From the NCBI RefSeq assembly GCF_042651565.1, contig NZ_JBHSDF010000005.1: DNA of 64,000 nt; one strand, 5' to 3'. Both the position numbers and the translations under genes were made by a program. This DNA is from Salinispirillum marinum. Its GTDB lineage: Bacteria; Pseudomonadota; Gammaproteobacteria; Pseudomonadales; Natronospirillaceae. Under the pieces are notes generated by a model. It was not told the origin of the DNA and ran no database searches. It worked only from the letters and a program-made list of their open reading frames with translations. Shown here piece after piece: positions 42,501-51,300 of the stretch; position 1 is the stretch's first letter; each line of letters opens with the position of its first letter.

Positions 42501-43006
42501 TGGGCGTAGCTATCGAGCAAGCATTACCTGCATTGTCTACGTTTTCAGCGCCTGCAGGCAGAGGAAACCAGCGTGATTTAATGTTAGGTGAACGGCGAAT
42601 CTGTGTTATAGACGAAAGCTATAATGCCAATCCCGATTCTATGCGTGCCGCGCTGGACCGGTTCGCTAACCTGCCGAAGGTATCCGGTAAGTCATGGCTG
42701 GTGCTGGGTGATATGTTGGAATTAGGCGCTGATGAACTGGCGTTGCATCGGGATTTGGCCACAGCCATTAAGCAAACGAAGGCAGATCGAGTTCTACTTT
42801 TTGGCTCATTGATGTCAACCCTCGAATCGGAATTAAAGAAGACAGGTCAGACCTGTCAAACATTTACTGACTTATCTGCATTGCAAAAGGCGTTGATCGC
42901 AGAGCTCTCGGATGGCGATCGAGTATTGATTAAAGCATCACACGGTACTGGGTTGCATGCTTTGATCACGTATTTGGGTCGTGAAGCGGTACCTGAGCCT
43001 CAATAA
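39587..43006 (+). CDS. Fusion protein: helical toroid-like region plus MurF-like amide ligase
   Basis: An 1139-residue cytoplasmic protein without signal peptide. Residues about 200-560 form repeated helical pairs with aromatic and acidic motifs (YNALRHASSTYAMLEAWE, IIYYDGEAAFGLMRLYG), resembling an alpha/alpha toroid. The C-terminus is MurF-like: ATP loop GVTGSSGKTT (781-790), an NVSAAHLIHH stretch, DESYNANPDSMRAAL (from 1009) and LVLGDMLELG (1039-1047). Mur ligases activate a carboxylate with ATP and join it to an amine. A true MurF is about 450 residues and lies in the dcw cluster, so this is a paralogue with another substrate. Coupled to the preceding 111-residue gene. Substrate unknown. 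Confidence 0.8.
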   Translation: MNLSDALALAHGFLAQHLPPEQPDVFHCFISVSNGRQRATVVCGTGGHWTSAWREAIRALHKKADQNTEHLRWLRVDWVTQVYAHTWTSLDALLQKTKRNYFRKGIALDKGFKRAFLETELHANAMLYPGAKINHAQLNEKNFTRYLRLKYGAQSHVEFTPKTEVYSFATEAVLVDDKGELHTISGTGRDSGRRDVEALTPALVGQLIHDGSRFLARQVKSSGQFVYGIHPCFDRRVPAYNALRHASSTYAMLEAWEVTRSVELREAIERSLLYLCNNLIQTRTLPNGNAAGETAAFLVDVGDEIKLGGNAVCILALTKYTELTRNTTYQTLQHQLAVGIEHMQNPETGQFVHVLQAKDLSVKEPFRIIYYDGEAAFGLMRLYGLTRDPRWLMCVERAFTYFIAAKHWQAHDHWLSYCVNELTRYRPEARYYQFGIQNVNGYLDFVLNRITTYPTLLELMMAAHKMITRLRRDAEHAHLLEQLDVAEFYRALEYRAQYLLNGHFWPELAMYFQKPESVLGSFFIRHHSFRVRIDDVEHYLSGYVAYLQHYLTTESKSELPQQHFIVSGSVQLNADAALVFEIMRTAAMRAGCLINARQAKNNRVWLTSATMTAEAEAWLGQHAPLFGWTPEDDEDSCSWHYSGNVTIAEARQVLFDTSPLVSGVGVSCWSADSVALATGGHWRVEPATSWQASGLCIALPTLKAGQIVTVRPVDGKRGLTVAQIRAVLRKGNCQIAGLMAQDQWASIAEFRLPILAVQDVGTAVLNFGFSARSLLGGKVIGVTGSSGKTTVCALLEHLLSFAGQSAGSRHSANLPHGLAWNLASMPFDADYVVLEMAIGGMGVNSLMARPDIAVFLNVSAAHLIHHRSTLEIADKKSRLFLGMSPDGVAVINRDMKEYSVVAAAAKELDIRLITFGCHQDADYRLMTSPEIQSLTWQVNDQTFNWSLTNPETFCSVPLQLNVLAAIAVLEVLGVAIEQALPALSTFSAPAGRGNQRDLMLGERRICVIDESYNANPDSMRAALDRFANLPKVSGKSWLVLGDMLELGADELALHRDLATAIKQTKADRVLLFGSLMSTLESELKKTGQTCQTFTDLSALQKALIAELSDGDRVLIKASHGTGLHALITYLGREAVPEPQ

Positions 43007-43022
43007 CGCTTCATGCCACGCT

Positions 43023-44948
43023 TTAGCGCACGGCCGTCCCCGTTTGCGCATCCAACCCAAGGTCCGCCAATGTATTCACATCATCGGCGGTGGTGACACC
43101 CTGCGCGATCATGGTAATGCCCAGTGAATGGCCGATGGAGCACAGGCCGCGCACGAAAGTTTGGTTGCCGGAGTCTTGCTGAATATTGCGGATAAGGGCA
43201 TGGTCAATTTTAATGTAGGACAGCCCCAAGTCTTGCAGGTTTTCGAGGCGGGCAAATTCTGGCCCGACATGCTCCAAGCCAATGCGCGCACCGCACGCTT
43301 GGAGTTCGTTGCACAGCACCCGGAATGCTTGTGCGTGGCGAATAGCGCAAAATTCATGGCATTCGAAATCAAGCTGTTGCGCCGCTTTAGGGGCACTTTC
43401 AAGCATTTTGAGCAGTGCTTGCCGGAACCCAGTGTCTTGAACCGATTCAGTGGCAATATTGACCGCCAGTCGGGCGTTTTGATGTTCAGGTAAGGCAGCC
43501 AAACGCAACGCTTCTTTGATAACGCACAAATCCATTTTGGGCAGCAGGCCCAGCCGTGCCATCCAGGGTACAAAGTAACGGGCTGGCCGCAGGGCACCGT
43601 CCAGTTGCCAGCGCGCGGGGACTTCCGTATGAAACAGCTCACCCTGCAGGGTACGGACTGGATAACTCGCCAAGTCCGGAGACACTTTTGTTAAAGCTTC
43701 TTCCAGTACACGACGCCATTCATCCAGGTTCGCATGTGGTGCCTCGCGTTGTTGCAGCGTGGTCATGACCATACCACGAGGGCCATTTTGCTCGGCTTCA
43801 GCCAAGGCACCGTCAAGCTGCATCATTAATTTGCCACGAGTCGCCGACTCGTCAAATTCGCAACAGGCCAGTGGTAACGCAAATTCATCCTCCGGGTGGG
43901 TGCTGATGAGTCGATCCAGCAACTCATCCAGCGTTTGGCGTATGCGTTTCGCCATGGGTTGAGGGTCGTACAAGCTGGGAATCAATAAAATAAAATCACT
44001 GCCGTTCAGGCGACCGGAAAAGCATTGTCCGTGGGTGTCCGTTACTTGCTGCAGCACGCGTGCTACGTCTTTCAAGAACTGATCCGTCGCCACGCGGCCC
44101 AGTTGTGTATTGACATCCTGCAGGTTCATCACCCGAATGATCAGCAAGGCGGCATCGTGATCCGTGGTATCCACGGCTAATTGCCCATCCAGCACATTAA
44201 AGAAGTGCTCGCGATTAGGTAGACCTGTTAAGTCATCGTGTTGCAAGCGTCGGCGCAGGGTGTCGAGCTGCCGGGTTTCTTTTTCCAGCATGTCGCGTAC
44301 CCGCTCGGAGAGCAGGTTCATGGCACTAACTAAACGCTTGAATTCGTGGATACGTGGTTCATCTGACCGGATAAAGCGACGATCGCCTATGGCTTCGGCT
44401 TGCTGCACCACAGTATCTAGAGGCCGTGATACCGATTTCAAAAACCAAGTGCCGAGCAAACCACAAAAAAGGCCCATGGCCACGAACCATTGCAACAGCC
44501 GGACAGTGCTTTGCCAGAGTGCATCAACGGCGTAGCCGCTGTGGCTCAGCACGGTTAGGGTGCCGTATTGCTCCCAGCCATCTTGCACCAATGCTTCCCC
44601 GGCTTCCGCGTGTATTGGTACCCAGTTTTGAAACCATTGCGGTGCCTGTGCCGTCGTGGCCGACCGTTGCGCGCGCTCGACCATGACGCGCCCTTCCGGA
44701 TCCGTTAGGGTGATGCGTTGATAGTGTCCGGCATCAAACTGTGCGGCGACCAACAGTTCAATGGTGATGGGGTCCTTGTCCAGTTGCGACATGGACAAGG
44801 CGAGGGACGTGGCGTTGTCAATGTTCTTGAGTTGCAACTGTTGGGTGAGGACCTGTTGCGCCGACAAGGTACTGACGAGAAAGCTGCCACCAAAGGCGAG
44901 CAACATCATGCAGCCGATGGCAATCCAGAGTTGTTTAATCAATGACAT
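43023..44948 (-). CDS. lapD: c-di-GMP receptor controlling adhesin retention (LapD role)
   Basis: Inner-membrane receptor of 641 residues. TM1 (about 7-29) and TM2 (about 151-170) flank the periplasmic LapD/MoxY-type domain, which has Trp125 in DGWEQYG, the residue number used by P. fluorescens LapD to hold LapG. HAMP spans about 172-225. The GGDEF domain is degenerate (LNGSDF at 314-319). The EAL domain reads EVPAR (442-446) with EHVG in place of the catalytic DDFG, so it should bind c-di-GMP without cutting it. ATG 44948 is preceded by GGAGG. Same strand as lapG, 49 bp downstream. Confidence 0.93.
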   Translation of the reverse strand: MSLIKQLWIAIGCMMLLAFGGSFLVSTLSAQQVLTQQLQLKNIDNATSLALSMSQLDKDPITIELLVAAQFDAGHYQRITLTDPEGRVMVERAQRSATTAQAPQWFQNWVPIHAEAGEALVQDGWEQYGTLTVLSHSGYAVDALWQSTVRLLQWFVAMGLFCGLLGTWFLKSVSRPLDTVVQQAEAIGDRRFIRSDEPRIHEFKRLVSAMNLLSERVRDMLEKETRQLDTLRRRLQHDDLTGLPNREHFFNVLDGQLAVDTTDHDAALLIIRVMNLQDVNTQLGRVATDQFLKDVARVLQQVTDTHGQCFSGRLNGSDFILLIPSLYDPQPMAKRIRQTLDELLDRLISTHPEDEFALPLACCEFDESATRGKLMMQLDGALAEAEQNGPRGMVMTTLQQREAPHANLDEWRRVLEEALTKVSPDLASYPVRTLQGELFHTEVPARWQLDGALRPARYFVPWMARLGLLPKMDLCVIKEALRLAALPEHQNARLAVNIATESVQDTGFRQALLKMLESAPKAAQQLDFECHEFCAIRHAQAFRVLCNELQACGARIGLEHVGPEFARLENLQDLGLSYIKIDHALIRNIQQDSGNQTFVRGLCSIGHSLGITMIAQGVTTADDVNTLADLGLDAQTGTAVR

Positions 44949-44997
44949 GGTCGTACGCCTCCAAAAAAAACAAGACCTTGTGCAGGAGCTAAAGCGT

Positions 44998-45651
44998 TCA
45001 TAACTGGATACCTTCTTGTTGCATGCGTTGCAGCACATCACCCCAGCGCGATACGCGTGCCGTCGGGTCGGCGGCCGAGGTGCTGCTGTTGCCCACCCAA
45101 AGACCGCGGTCATTAAAACTGAACACGGGTCGTAAGTCTGTGCGCTGCGTCGCAGGAACGATATTTGGGTTAATGTTGTCGAGATTTTGCGGTATGGCAT
45201 TGGCGGTGGGGTAATAGCCCAGCACCATGTGCGCTTGCGAGCTGCCTTGGTATTGTGCGTTAACATAAATTAATCGGAGCCGCTCGTTGGGTACGCCCAG
45301 CAAACGCAAGGTGATGTATTTGGCAATGCTGTAGTCTTCGCAATCACCTGCGGCCTGGCCGAGGGTTTGCAACGGGGAAGCCCAATAGTCTTCTTCGCCC
45401 CAGAGTTCTAAGTCGTCTACCCAGAGTACCTGTTGGTTAAAAAAGTCGTTAACGGTGCGCAGTATATCGGGTTCGGTCATGTTGCGGGCGCTGTCCATCA
45501 TGCTGAACCATTGCTGCAATACAAACACGCCTGCGTCACCGTATTCCGTATGCATGACGGTTCTAACCCGCGCGGTGTCCAGGGTGACGGCGGGCGTCGA
45601 AGCGGACAGGAAGAGCACAAAGACAGCGCTGACGGCATAGAAGCAGCGCAT
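44998..45651 (-). CDS. lapG: Periplasmic LapA-cleaving cysteine protease (LapG role)
   Basis: Transglutaminase-like, calcium-dependent protease that cuts LapA-type adhesins when LapD lets it go. The triad is Cys104 (AGDCEDYS), His141 (SQAHMVLGYY) and Asp158 (NLDNINPN). The spacings of 37 and 17 equal those of P. fluorescens LapG Cys135-His172-Asp189. Asp103 and Glu105 match its calcium ligands. The start is uncertain: ATG 45651 gives a clean signal peptide (MRCFYAVSAVFVLFLSASTPA), but ATG 45720 or TTG 45747 would add an Arg-rich leader. No strong SD decides it. Confidence 0.92.
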   Translation of the reverse strand: MRCFYAVSAVFVLFLSASTPAVTLDTARVRTVMHTEYGDAGVFVLQQWFSMMDSARNMTEPDILRTVNDFFNQQVLWVDDLELWGEEDYWASPLQTLGQAAGDCEDYSIAKYITLRLLGVPNERLRLIYVNAQYQGSSQAHMVLGYYPTANAIPQNLDNINPNIVPATQRTDLRPVFSFNDRGLWVGNSSTSAADPTARVSRWGDVLQRMQQEGIQL

Positions 45652-45845
45652 GCCATAACGACCATGGCGCCAATGGGCGCGCCAGCCTCTGTACCCGGAT
45701 CGGCCCATGGCCACACTCATTCCATACACTCGTGGTTTTGTTCTCAAGATTCACTGACTATACTAACCAAGTGCCCTAGCGATGTAGAGCATTGAATACG
45801 TGCCTGTCTGAATTTCACCCCACACCACCCCAGTAAGGACAGAAT

Positions 45846-46799
45846 ATGCAGCAGTGGATCCGGTTCATTATTCTCTCGATTTTCTTGTCGGGTTCGGCGG
45901 CTGCATTCAGTTTGGAGCCGCGCATCGTGGGTGGCGATGAAGTGGCAGGCAGTAGCGAGGAAGATGCTTTTAGCTATACGGTAGGTGTGTTTTCATCCGG
46001 TGGCGTGTGTGGTGGAAGTTATATTGGCAACCGAATGATTCTGACGGCGGCGCATTGTGTGGAAGACAGTACCTCGGTGACGGTGCGCTTCAGTGAAACC
46101 GGTAGTATGTTTGTCACGGCAGGGGATTCGGTTTTTTATGCGAACGACACGGTGGTGATCAAGGTGTCGGATTGGTACATCCATCCTGATTATCGAGCGT
46201 CCTCGTACGATAATGATGTTGCCGTGTTGGTGTTGAGTGAGAACCCGCCAGGCTTTGCGCGGTCGATTGCGTTGGCCTCAAAGCCACAAACAGATTCAAT
46301 CATCTCGAATAGGCTGACTATGACGGCCTATGGCTGGGGATTAACCCGTGAAGATGGGGACTTGGCTGATGAGTTGCAGTTTGTTGAGCTTGGTGCGGAT
46401 AGCATGGAATACTGCCGTTCGCGATACGGCGAAAGCACCATCACTAACAAGATGATTTGTGCCGGCGGTTCGTCCCTTCTTGATCAAGGTCAAGACACCT
46501 GCCAAGGCGATAGCGGCGGACCTTTGGTTTATGTTGAAGGTGGCACGCCCTATATTGTCGGTATAACCAGTTTTGGTTCTGGTTGTGCAGAACTTGGAAT
46601 CCCCGGCGTTTACGCTCGGGTATCGGCCTTTATTGATTGGATCAATGCCATGACACCGTCTTCCGTGCCCGTTTATCAACAGGTGGTGGGGCCGCGCTCT
46701 GGCGAGCCATTTCATGGCGCCATGGGCCCGGGGTGGTTAGTCGTTTTACTCGCACTGTTTTTCTGGGGCCGCCGCGTACGCTCGGGTTCGTTACAATAG
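45846..46799 (+). CDS. Secreted trypsin-like serine protease with C-terminal membrane tail
   Basis: S1-family protease of 317 residues. After a signal peptide (about 1-22), RIVGGDEV marks the zymogen activation site. The triad is His in LTAAHC, Asp in YDNDVAVL and Ser in CQGDSGGP. The C-terminus has a short linker, GPG, one hydrophobic helix (WLVVLLALFFW) and GRRVR, resembling the GlyGly-CTERM tail processed by rhombosortase in Vibrio proteases such as VesB; the match is imperfect. The 3' end overlaps convergent mltF by 9 bp. Confidence 0.9.
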   Translation: MQQWIRFIILSIFLSGSAAAFSLEPRIVGGDEVAGSSEEDAFSYTVGVFSSGGVCGGSYIGNRMILTAAHCVEDSTSVTVRFSETGSMFVTAGDSVFYANDTVVIKVSDWYIHPDYRASSYDNDVAVLVLSENPPGFARSIALASKPQTDSIISNRLTMTAYGWGLTREDGDLADELQFVELGADSMEYCRSRYGESTITNKMICAGGSSLLDQGQDTCQGDSGGPLVYVEGGTPYIVGITSFGSGCAELGIPGVYARVSAFIDWINAMTPSSVPVYQQVVGPRSGEPFHGAMGPGWLVVLLALFFWGRRVRSGSLQ

Positions 46800-48224
46800 C
46801 GGTGGTAAAGCGATGCCTGGCAAGCTGGGTTGCAGCTCAGGGCTGATCCCGTTACCTTCGCCCTGTTCCGGGAAGAGCCAGCGCAGCAGGTCGTAATAGC
46901 GCCGAATGTTCTGCACATAAACCACGGGTTCGTCGCCACGGGCAAAACCAAATCGGGTGAATTCGTAATACTCCGGGTCGCGTAATTTGGGCAGAATTTG
47001 CTGCAAATCCAACCAATGATCAGGACTGTATTCCAGCAATTCGGCGATACGTCGTGCATCCTCCAAGTGGCCTAAGCCCACATTGTAGGCGGCTAGGGTG
47101 AACCACATGCGGTCCGGGTCCGTGATGTGTTCGGGCAAACGGCCATAAAGACTGTTAATGTACTGTGCGCCGCCAAAAATGCTTTGCGTCGGGTTTAGGC
47201 GGTTGGTTACGCCCAGGTCGCCCGCCGTGCGCAAGGTCAACATCATGACCCCACGAACCCCCGTCGGGGACACCGCACGCGGGCGCCAGTGTGATTCCTG
47301 ATAGCCCACCGCCGCCAGCAGGCGCCAGTCTAAATTGTACTGTTCGGCGGCCTGTTGAAAGTCAGTGATGAGCGCTGGTAAGCGCGACGCCACATGCCGT
47401 TCAAACAATCGAATGCCGACATAGTCAAATTCTCGTAGATGGCCAAAGTAACGGTCGAGTACCAATTGCAACTGACCAGAGGCCTCTTGTTGCTCAATAA
47501 AGGCGTTGGCCGCATCGCGCAAGCTGGTGTCTTTGTCGATGGGAAACAACCAGCCGACCGGAATGGGTTCCGTTAAATCAAATGCGTGGCGTAGGGTGGG
47601 GTAAAACGGTTGATAAAATGCGTGGTCATTGGAGTCGATGATGGCGTAATCCAGCTCACCAGCCACCACTTTTTTGATCAGCGCTTCAGTGTTCAAGGCG
47701 TATGCGGCGAGGTTCAGGTCAGGGTATTGCCCTCGTAACTCTTGCGCCGCTAGGGCTTGCGTGCTGTCCTGTTTGACCCCACCGCGCAGGCCAACCAGTT
47801 CCTCGGGCGAGCGCACCGCTGTCTGCGAATACACCACTTGATGCAGTGCTTCCATATACGGGCGCGAATAACCTAACGCGCTATCGGGAGGTGTACTCAC
47901 CGTTAGGCCGCCAATGGCAATGTCGGCAAAACCTAACTCCACCGCTTTGTACAGTTCCGCGTAGGAGTTGACCGTTTGCACTTGCAGTTCAACCCCAAGG
48001 GCTTGCGCAAAGGTGCTGGCCCAACTGACTTCAAAGGTGGTGTTTTGGCCGTTTATGTGCCGGGTATCCTCGACCACGACGGCTCGCAGTAGGCCATCGC
48101 GCTGTATGGTTTCGACATGGGTTAAATTGGAAAAACCGAGAATAAACAGTATGACAACCACAGACAGGGCCATCGCCCAGCGCAGCGTGCGTTTTAAATA
48201 GCGTTGTCGGGTGAGAATGTGCAT
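46791..48224 (-). CDS. mltF: Membrane-bound lytic murein transglycosylase F
   Basis: Peptidoglycan-cleaving lytic transglycosylase of 477 residues. An N-terminal membrane segment (about 15-33) is followed by a periplasmic solute-binding-like regulatory domain (about 42-265) and the SLT catalytic domain (about 290-430). The catalytic Glu is in GYQESHW, with SPTGVRGVMMLT after it. It is divergent from purL, the same neighbourhood as in E. coli. Confidence 0.95.
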   Translation of the reverse strand: MHILTRQRYLKRTLRWAMALSVVVILFILGFSNLTHVETIQRDGLLRAVVVEDTRHINGQNTTFEVSWASTFAQALGVELQVQTVNSYAELYKAVELGFADIAIGGLTVSTPPDSALGYSRPYMEALHQVVYSQTAVRSPEELVGLRGGVKQDSTQALAAQELRGQYPDLNLAAYALNTEALIKKVVAGELDYAIIDSNDHAFYQPFYPTLRHAFDLTEPIPVGWLFPIDKDTSLRDAANAFIEQQEASGQLQLVLDRYFGHLREFDYVGIRLFERHVASRLPALITDFQQAAEQYNLDWRLLAAVGYQESHWRPRAVSPTGVRGVMMLTLRTAGDLGVTNRLNPTQSIFGGAQYINSLYGRLPEHITDPDRMWFTLAAYNVGLGHLEDARRIAELLEYSPDHWLDLQQILPKLRDPEYYEFTRFGFARGDEPVVYVQNIRRYYDLLRWLFPEQGEGNGISPELQPSLPGIALPPLL

Positions 48225-48316
48225 GTCAGCGATGAAACTTGCTCTGGTTTTGAGTATTATACGCGCCGCTCAATGCGTTCGTGCTTTTTTTAATCCTGAA
48301 CAGAGGCAAACCCCAC

Positions 48317-51300
48317 ATGCTGGCTCTCCGCGGTGCTCCCGTTCTTTCGCCATTCCGTCGCCAAAAATTGTTGCGTACTTTGCAGGAAAGTGTTCCTGCC
48401 GTCACGGCGGTTTACGCAGAATATGCGCACTTTGCAGAGCTCAAGGCTGCCCTGGATGAGACCACAGAGGGCGTGCTTGCCAAGCTGTTGCAGTACGGTC
48501 CAACCGTGCCGGTGGAGCAGCCGGAAGGCCAGTTGATGCTGGTAGTGCCCAGACCCGGAACGATATCGCCGTGGTCGTCAAAGGCCACCGACATTGCCCA
48601 CAATTGTGGTTTGCACCAAATCAAACGATTGGAGCGGGGCATTGCCTATTATATTCACGCTGAAACAGCATTAACGGAGCAGCAGACGGGTCAATTAGCG
48701 GATAGGTTGCATGACCGCATGATGGAAACCGTACTGGATGACCTGGCCGCAGCCGATATCCTATTTGCAACCGCCGAACCGGCTCCACTGACTACGGTGG
48801 ATGTGCTCGCGGGTGGTCGGTCCGCGTTGGATGACGCCAATGTCACGCTCGGCCTCGCGCTGGCCGACGACGAAGTGGACTACTTGGTAGAAAACTACCA
48901 AGCCATGCAGCGGAACCCCACCGATGTCGAGCTGATGATGTTTGCCCAAGCCAACTCAGAGCATTGTCGACACAAAATATTTAACGCGGAATGGACGATT
49001 GATGGCGAGGTACAGTCGCATTCGCTGTTCAAGATGATCAAGCACACCTATGAGTGCTACCACGAGGATATCTATTCCGCGTATCAGGACAACGCGGCGG
49101 TCATCGGGGGCTTTTCCGCGGGGCGTTTCTACCCGGACCCGATCAGCCGGGAATACGGTTACCACGAAGAAATGACCCATATTCTGATTAAAGTGGAAAC
49201 CCATAACCACCCGACGGCCATCTCACCGTTTCCGGGTGCGGCAACGGGCGCGGGTGGCGAAATCCGTGATGAAGGTGCTACAGGGTTGGGTGGTAAGCCT
49301 AAAGCTGCCTTAACTGGCTTTACGGTCAGCGATTTGCGCATTCCCGGGTTTGAACAACCGTGGGAAAGCAAATATGGCAAGCCGGGGCGCATTGTTTCGG
49401 CACTGGACATTATGGTAGACGGCCCCTTAGGTGGCGCAGCGTTTAACAACGAATTTGGCCGCCCCAATTTGGTTGGCTATTTCCGTACCTTTGAAATGGA
49501 AGCGCCCAGTGTGGCGGGCGACCAAGTTTGGGGCTATCACAAGCCGATCATGATTGCTGGCGGTTACGGCAACATCAAGCCAGAACACGTCGACAAAGCC
49601 TGGGATAATATTCCCGTCGGTGCGCAGTTGATTGTGCTCGGTGGCCCGGCCATGCAAATCGGTCTGGGTGGCGGTGCGGCGTCTTCCATGGCGTCCGGTA
49701 CGGGCAGCGAAAGCCTCGATTTCGCGTCGGTGCAGCGCGGTAATCCGGAAATGGAGCGGCGCTGCCAAGAGGTCATCGATCGATGCTGGCAGTTGGGTGA
49801 ACACAACCCCTTGGTGTTCATTCACGACGTAGGCGCAGGCGGTCTGTCGAATGCCCTCCCAGAACTGGTTAATGATGGTGGCCGCGGTGGCCTGTTCAAT
49901 TTGCGTGCTATTCCGAATGACGAGCCGGGCATGTCCCCCTTGGCGTTGTGGAGCAATGAGTCGCAAGAACGCTATGTCTTGGCGGTGATGCCGGAGCAGC
50001 TTGCCCAGTTCACGGCCATTTGCGAGCGCGAACGTTGCCCTTTTGCAGTGGTGGGTGAAGCGACTGAAGCGCGACATTTGCGTGTTACCGACCCTTATTT
50101 CACCAATACCCCAGTGGATATGCCACTGAGTGTTTTGTTGGGTAAACCCCCGCGTATGCAGCGCTCGTATCAAACGCAACAGCGCCCCAGTGATGCATTC
50201 AAGCAAAAAATCGATTTAGCCGATGCGGCGGAGCGAGTACTCAAGTTGCCTTCCGTGGCTGGTAAAGCCTTTCTCATTACCATCGGCGACCGTTCTATTA
50301 CCGGCACAGTGGCGCGTGACCAAATGGTGGGGCCATGGCAAATTCCGGTGGCCAACGCGTCCGTAACCACCACGGGTTACACCAGCTATACCGGAGAAGC
50401 CATGGCAATGGGTGAACGTACCCCGGTGGCGATTCTGAACCCTGCGGCATCCGGGCGTTTAGCCGTCGGAGAGGTGATCACAAACTTAGCCTCAACCCGT
50501 ATCCGCAAACTGGGCGATATCAAAATGAGCGCAAACTGGATGGCCGCCGCCGGTCATCCCGGGGAAGACCAAGCCTTATATGAAACGGTGCGCGCCGTTG
50601 GTATGGAATTGTGCCCGGCATTGGGCATGACCATTCCGGTCGGTAAGGATTCCATGTCGATGAAAACGCAGTGGGAAGACAATGGACAAGCCAAGTCCGT
50701 GGTGTCGCCGGTGTCGCTGATCATGACGGGGATGGCGCCGGTTCTGGATGTCCGCAAAACGGTGACGCCGCAACTGCGTGACGATCAAGGTGAAACCGAC
50801 CTGTTACTGGTGGATTTGGGGCGTGGCAAAAACCGTTTGGGTGCGAGTGCCTTGACGCAGGTATATCGACGGGTCGGGCAAACCCCTGCTGATTTGGACA
50901 GCCCCGATGATGTAAAAGCCTTTTTCGCGGTCATACAAGATTTGTTAGAGGACGATCGACTCCTAGCCTATCATGATCGCTCGGATGGCGGTTTGTTTGC
51001 TACCCTGGTGGAAATGGCATTTGCCGGGCGCATAGGCATCGATATTCATTTAGATGATGCGCTGCTGGCTGCTCAGGCAGCGGGCTCGGAAACCGGCGTG
51101 GCGGGGCAGTTATTCAGCGAGGAGCTGGGTGCCGTGCTGCAGGTTCGCCGTGCCGACATGATGGCTGTGCAACAGGCTTTCACGGATGCAGGACTGCAAG
51201 GTTGCGTACATCGGGTGGGTGAACCCAACGAAGATGACCTGATTCGTTTCTTTGTGCACAGCGATGAAGTCTTGGTAAATACCCGTACGCAATACCTGCG

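Noticed and set aside
39587..43006. Calling the Mur-ligase fusion the cell's murF
   Set aside because: It is more than twice the MurF length, lies outside a dcw cluster and has an unrelated 750-residue N-terminal part.
43023..44948. Calling the GGDEF-EAL protein an active cyclase or phosphodiesterase
   Set aside because: LNGSDF replaces GGDEF and EHVG replaces DDFG; Trp125 and the lapG neighbour fit a LapD receptor.
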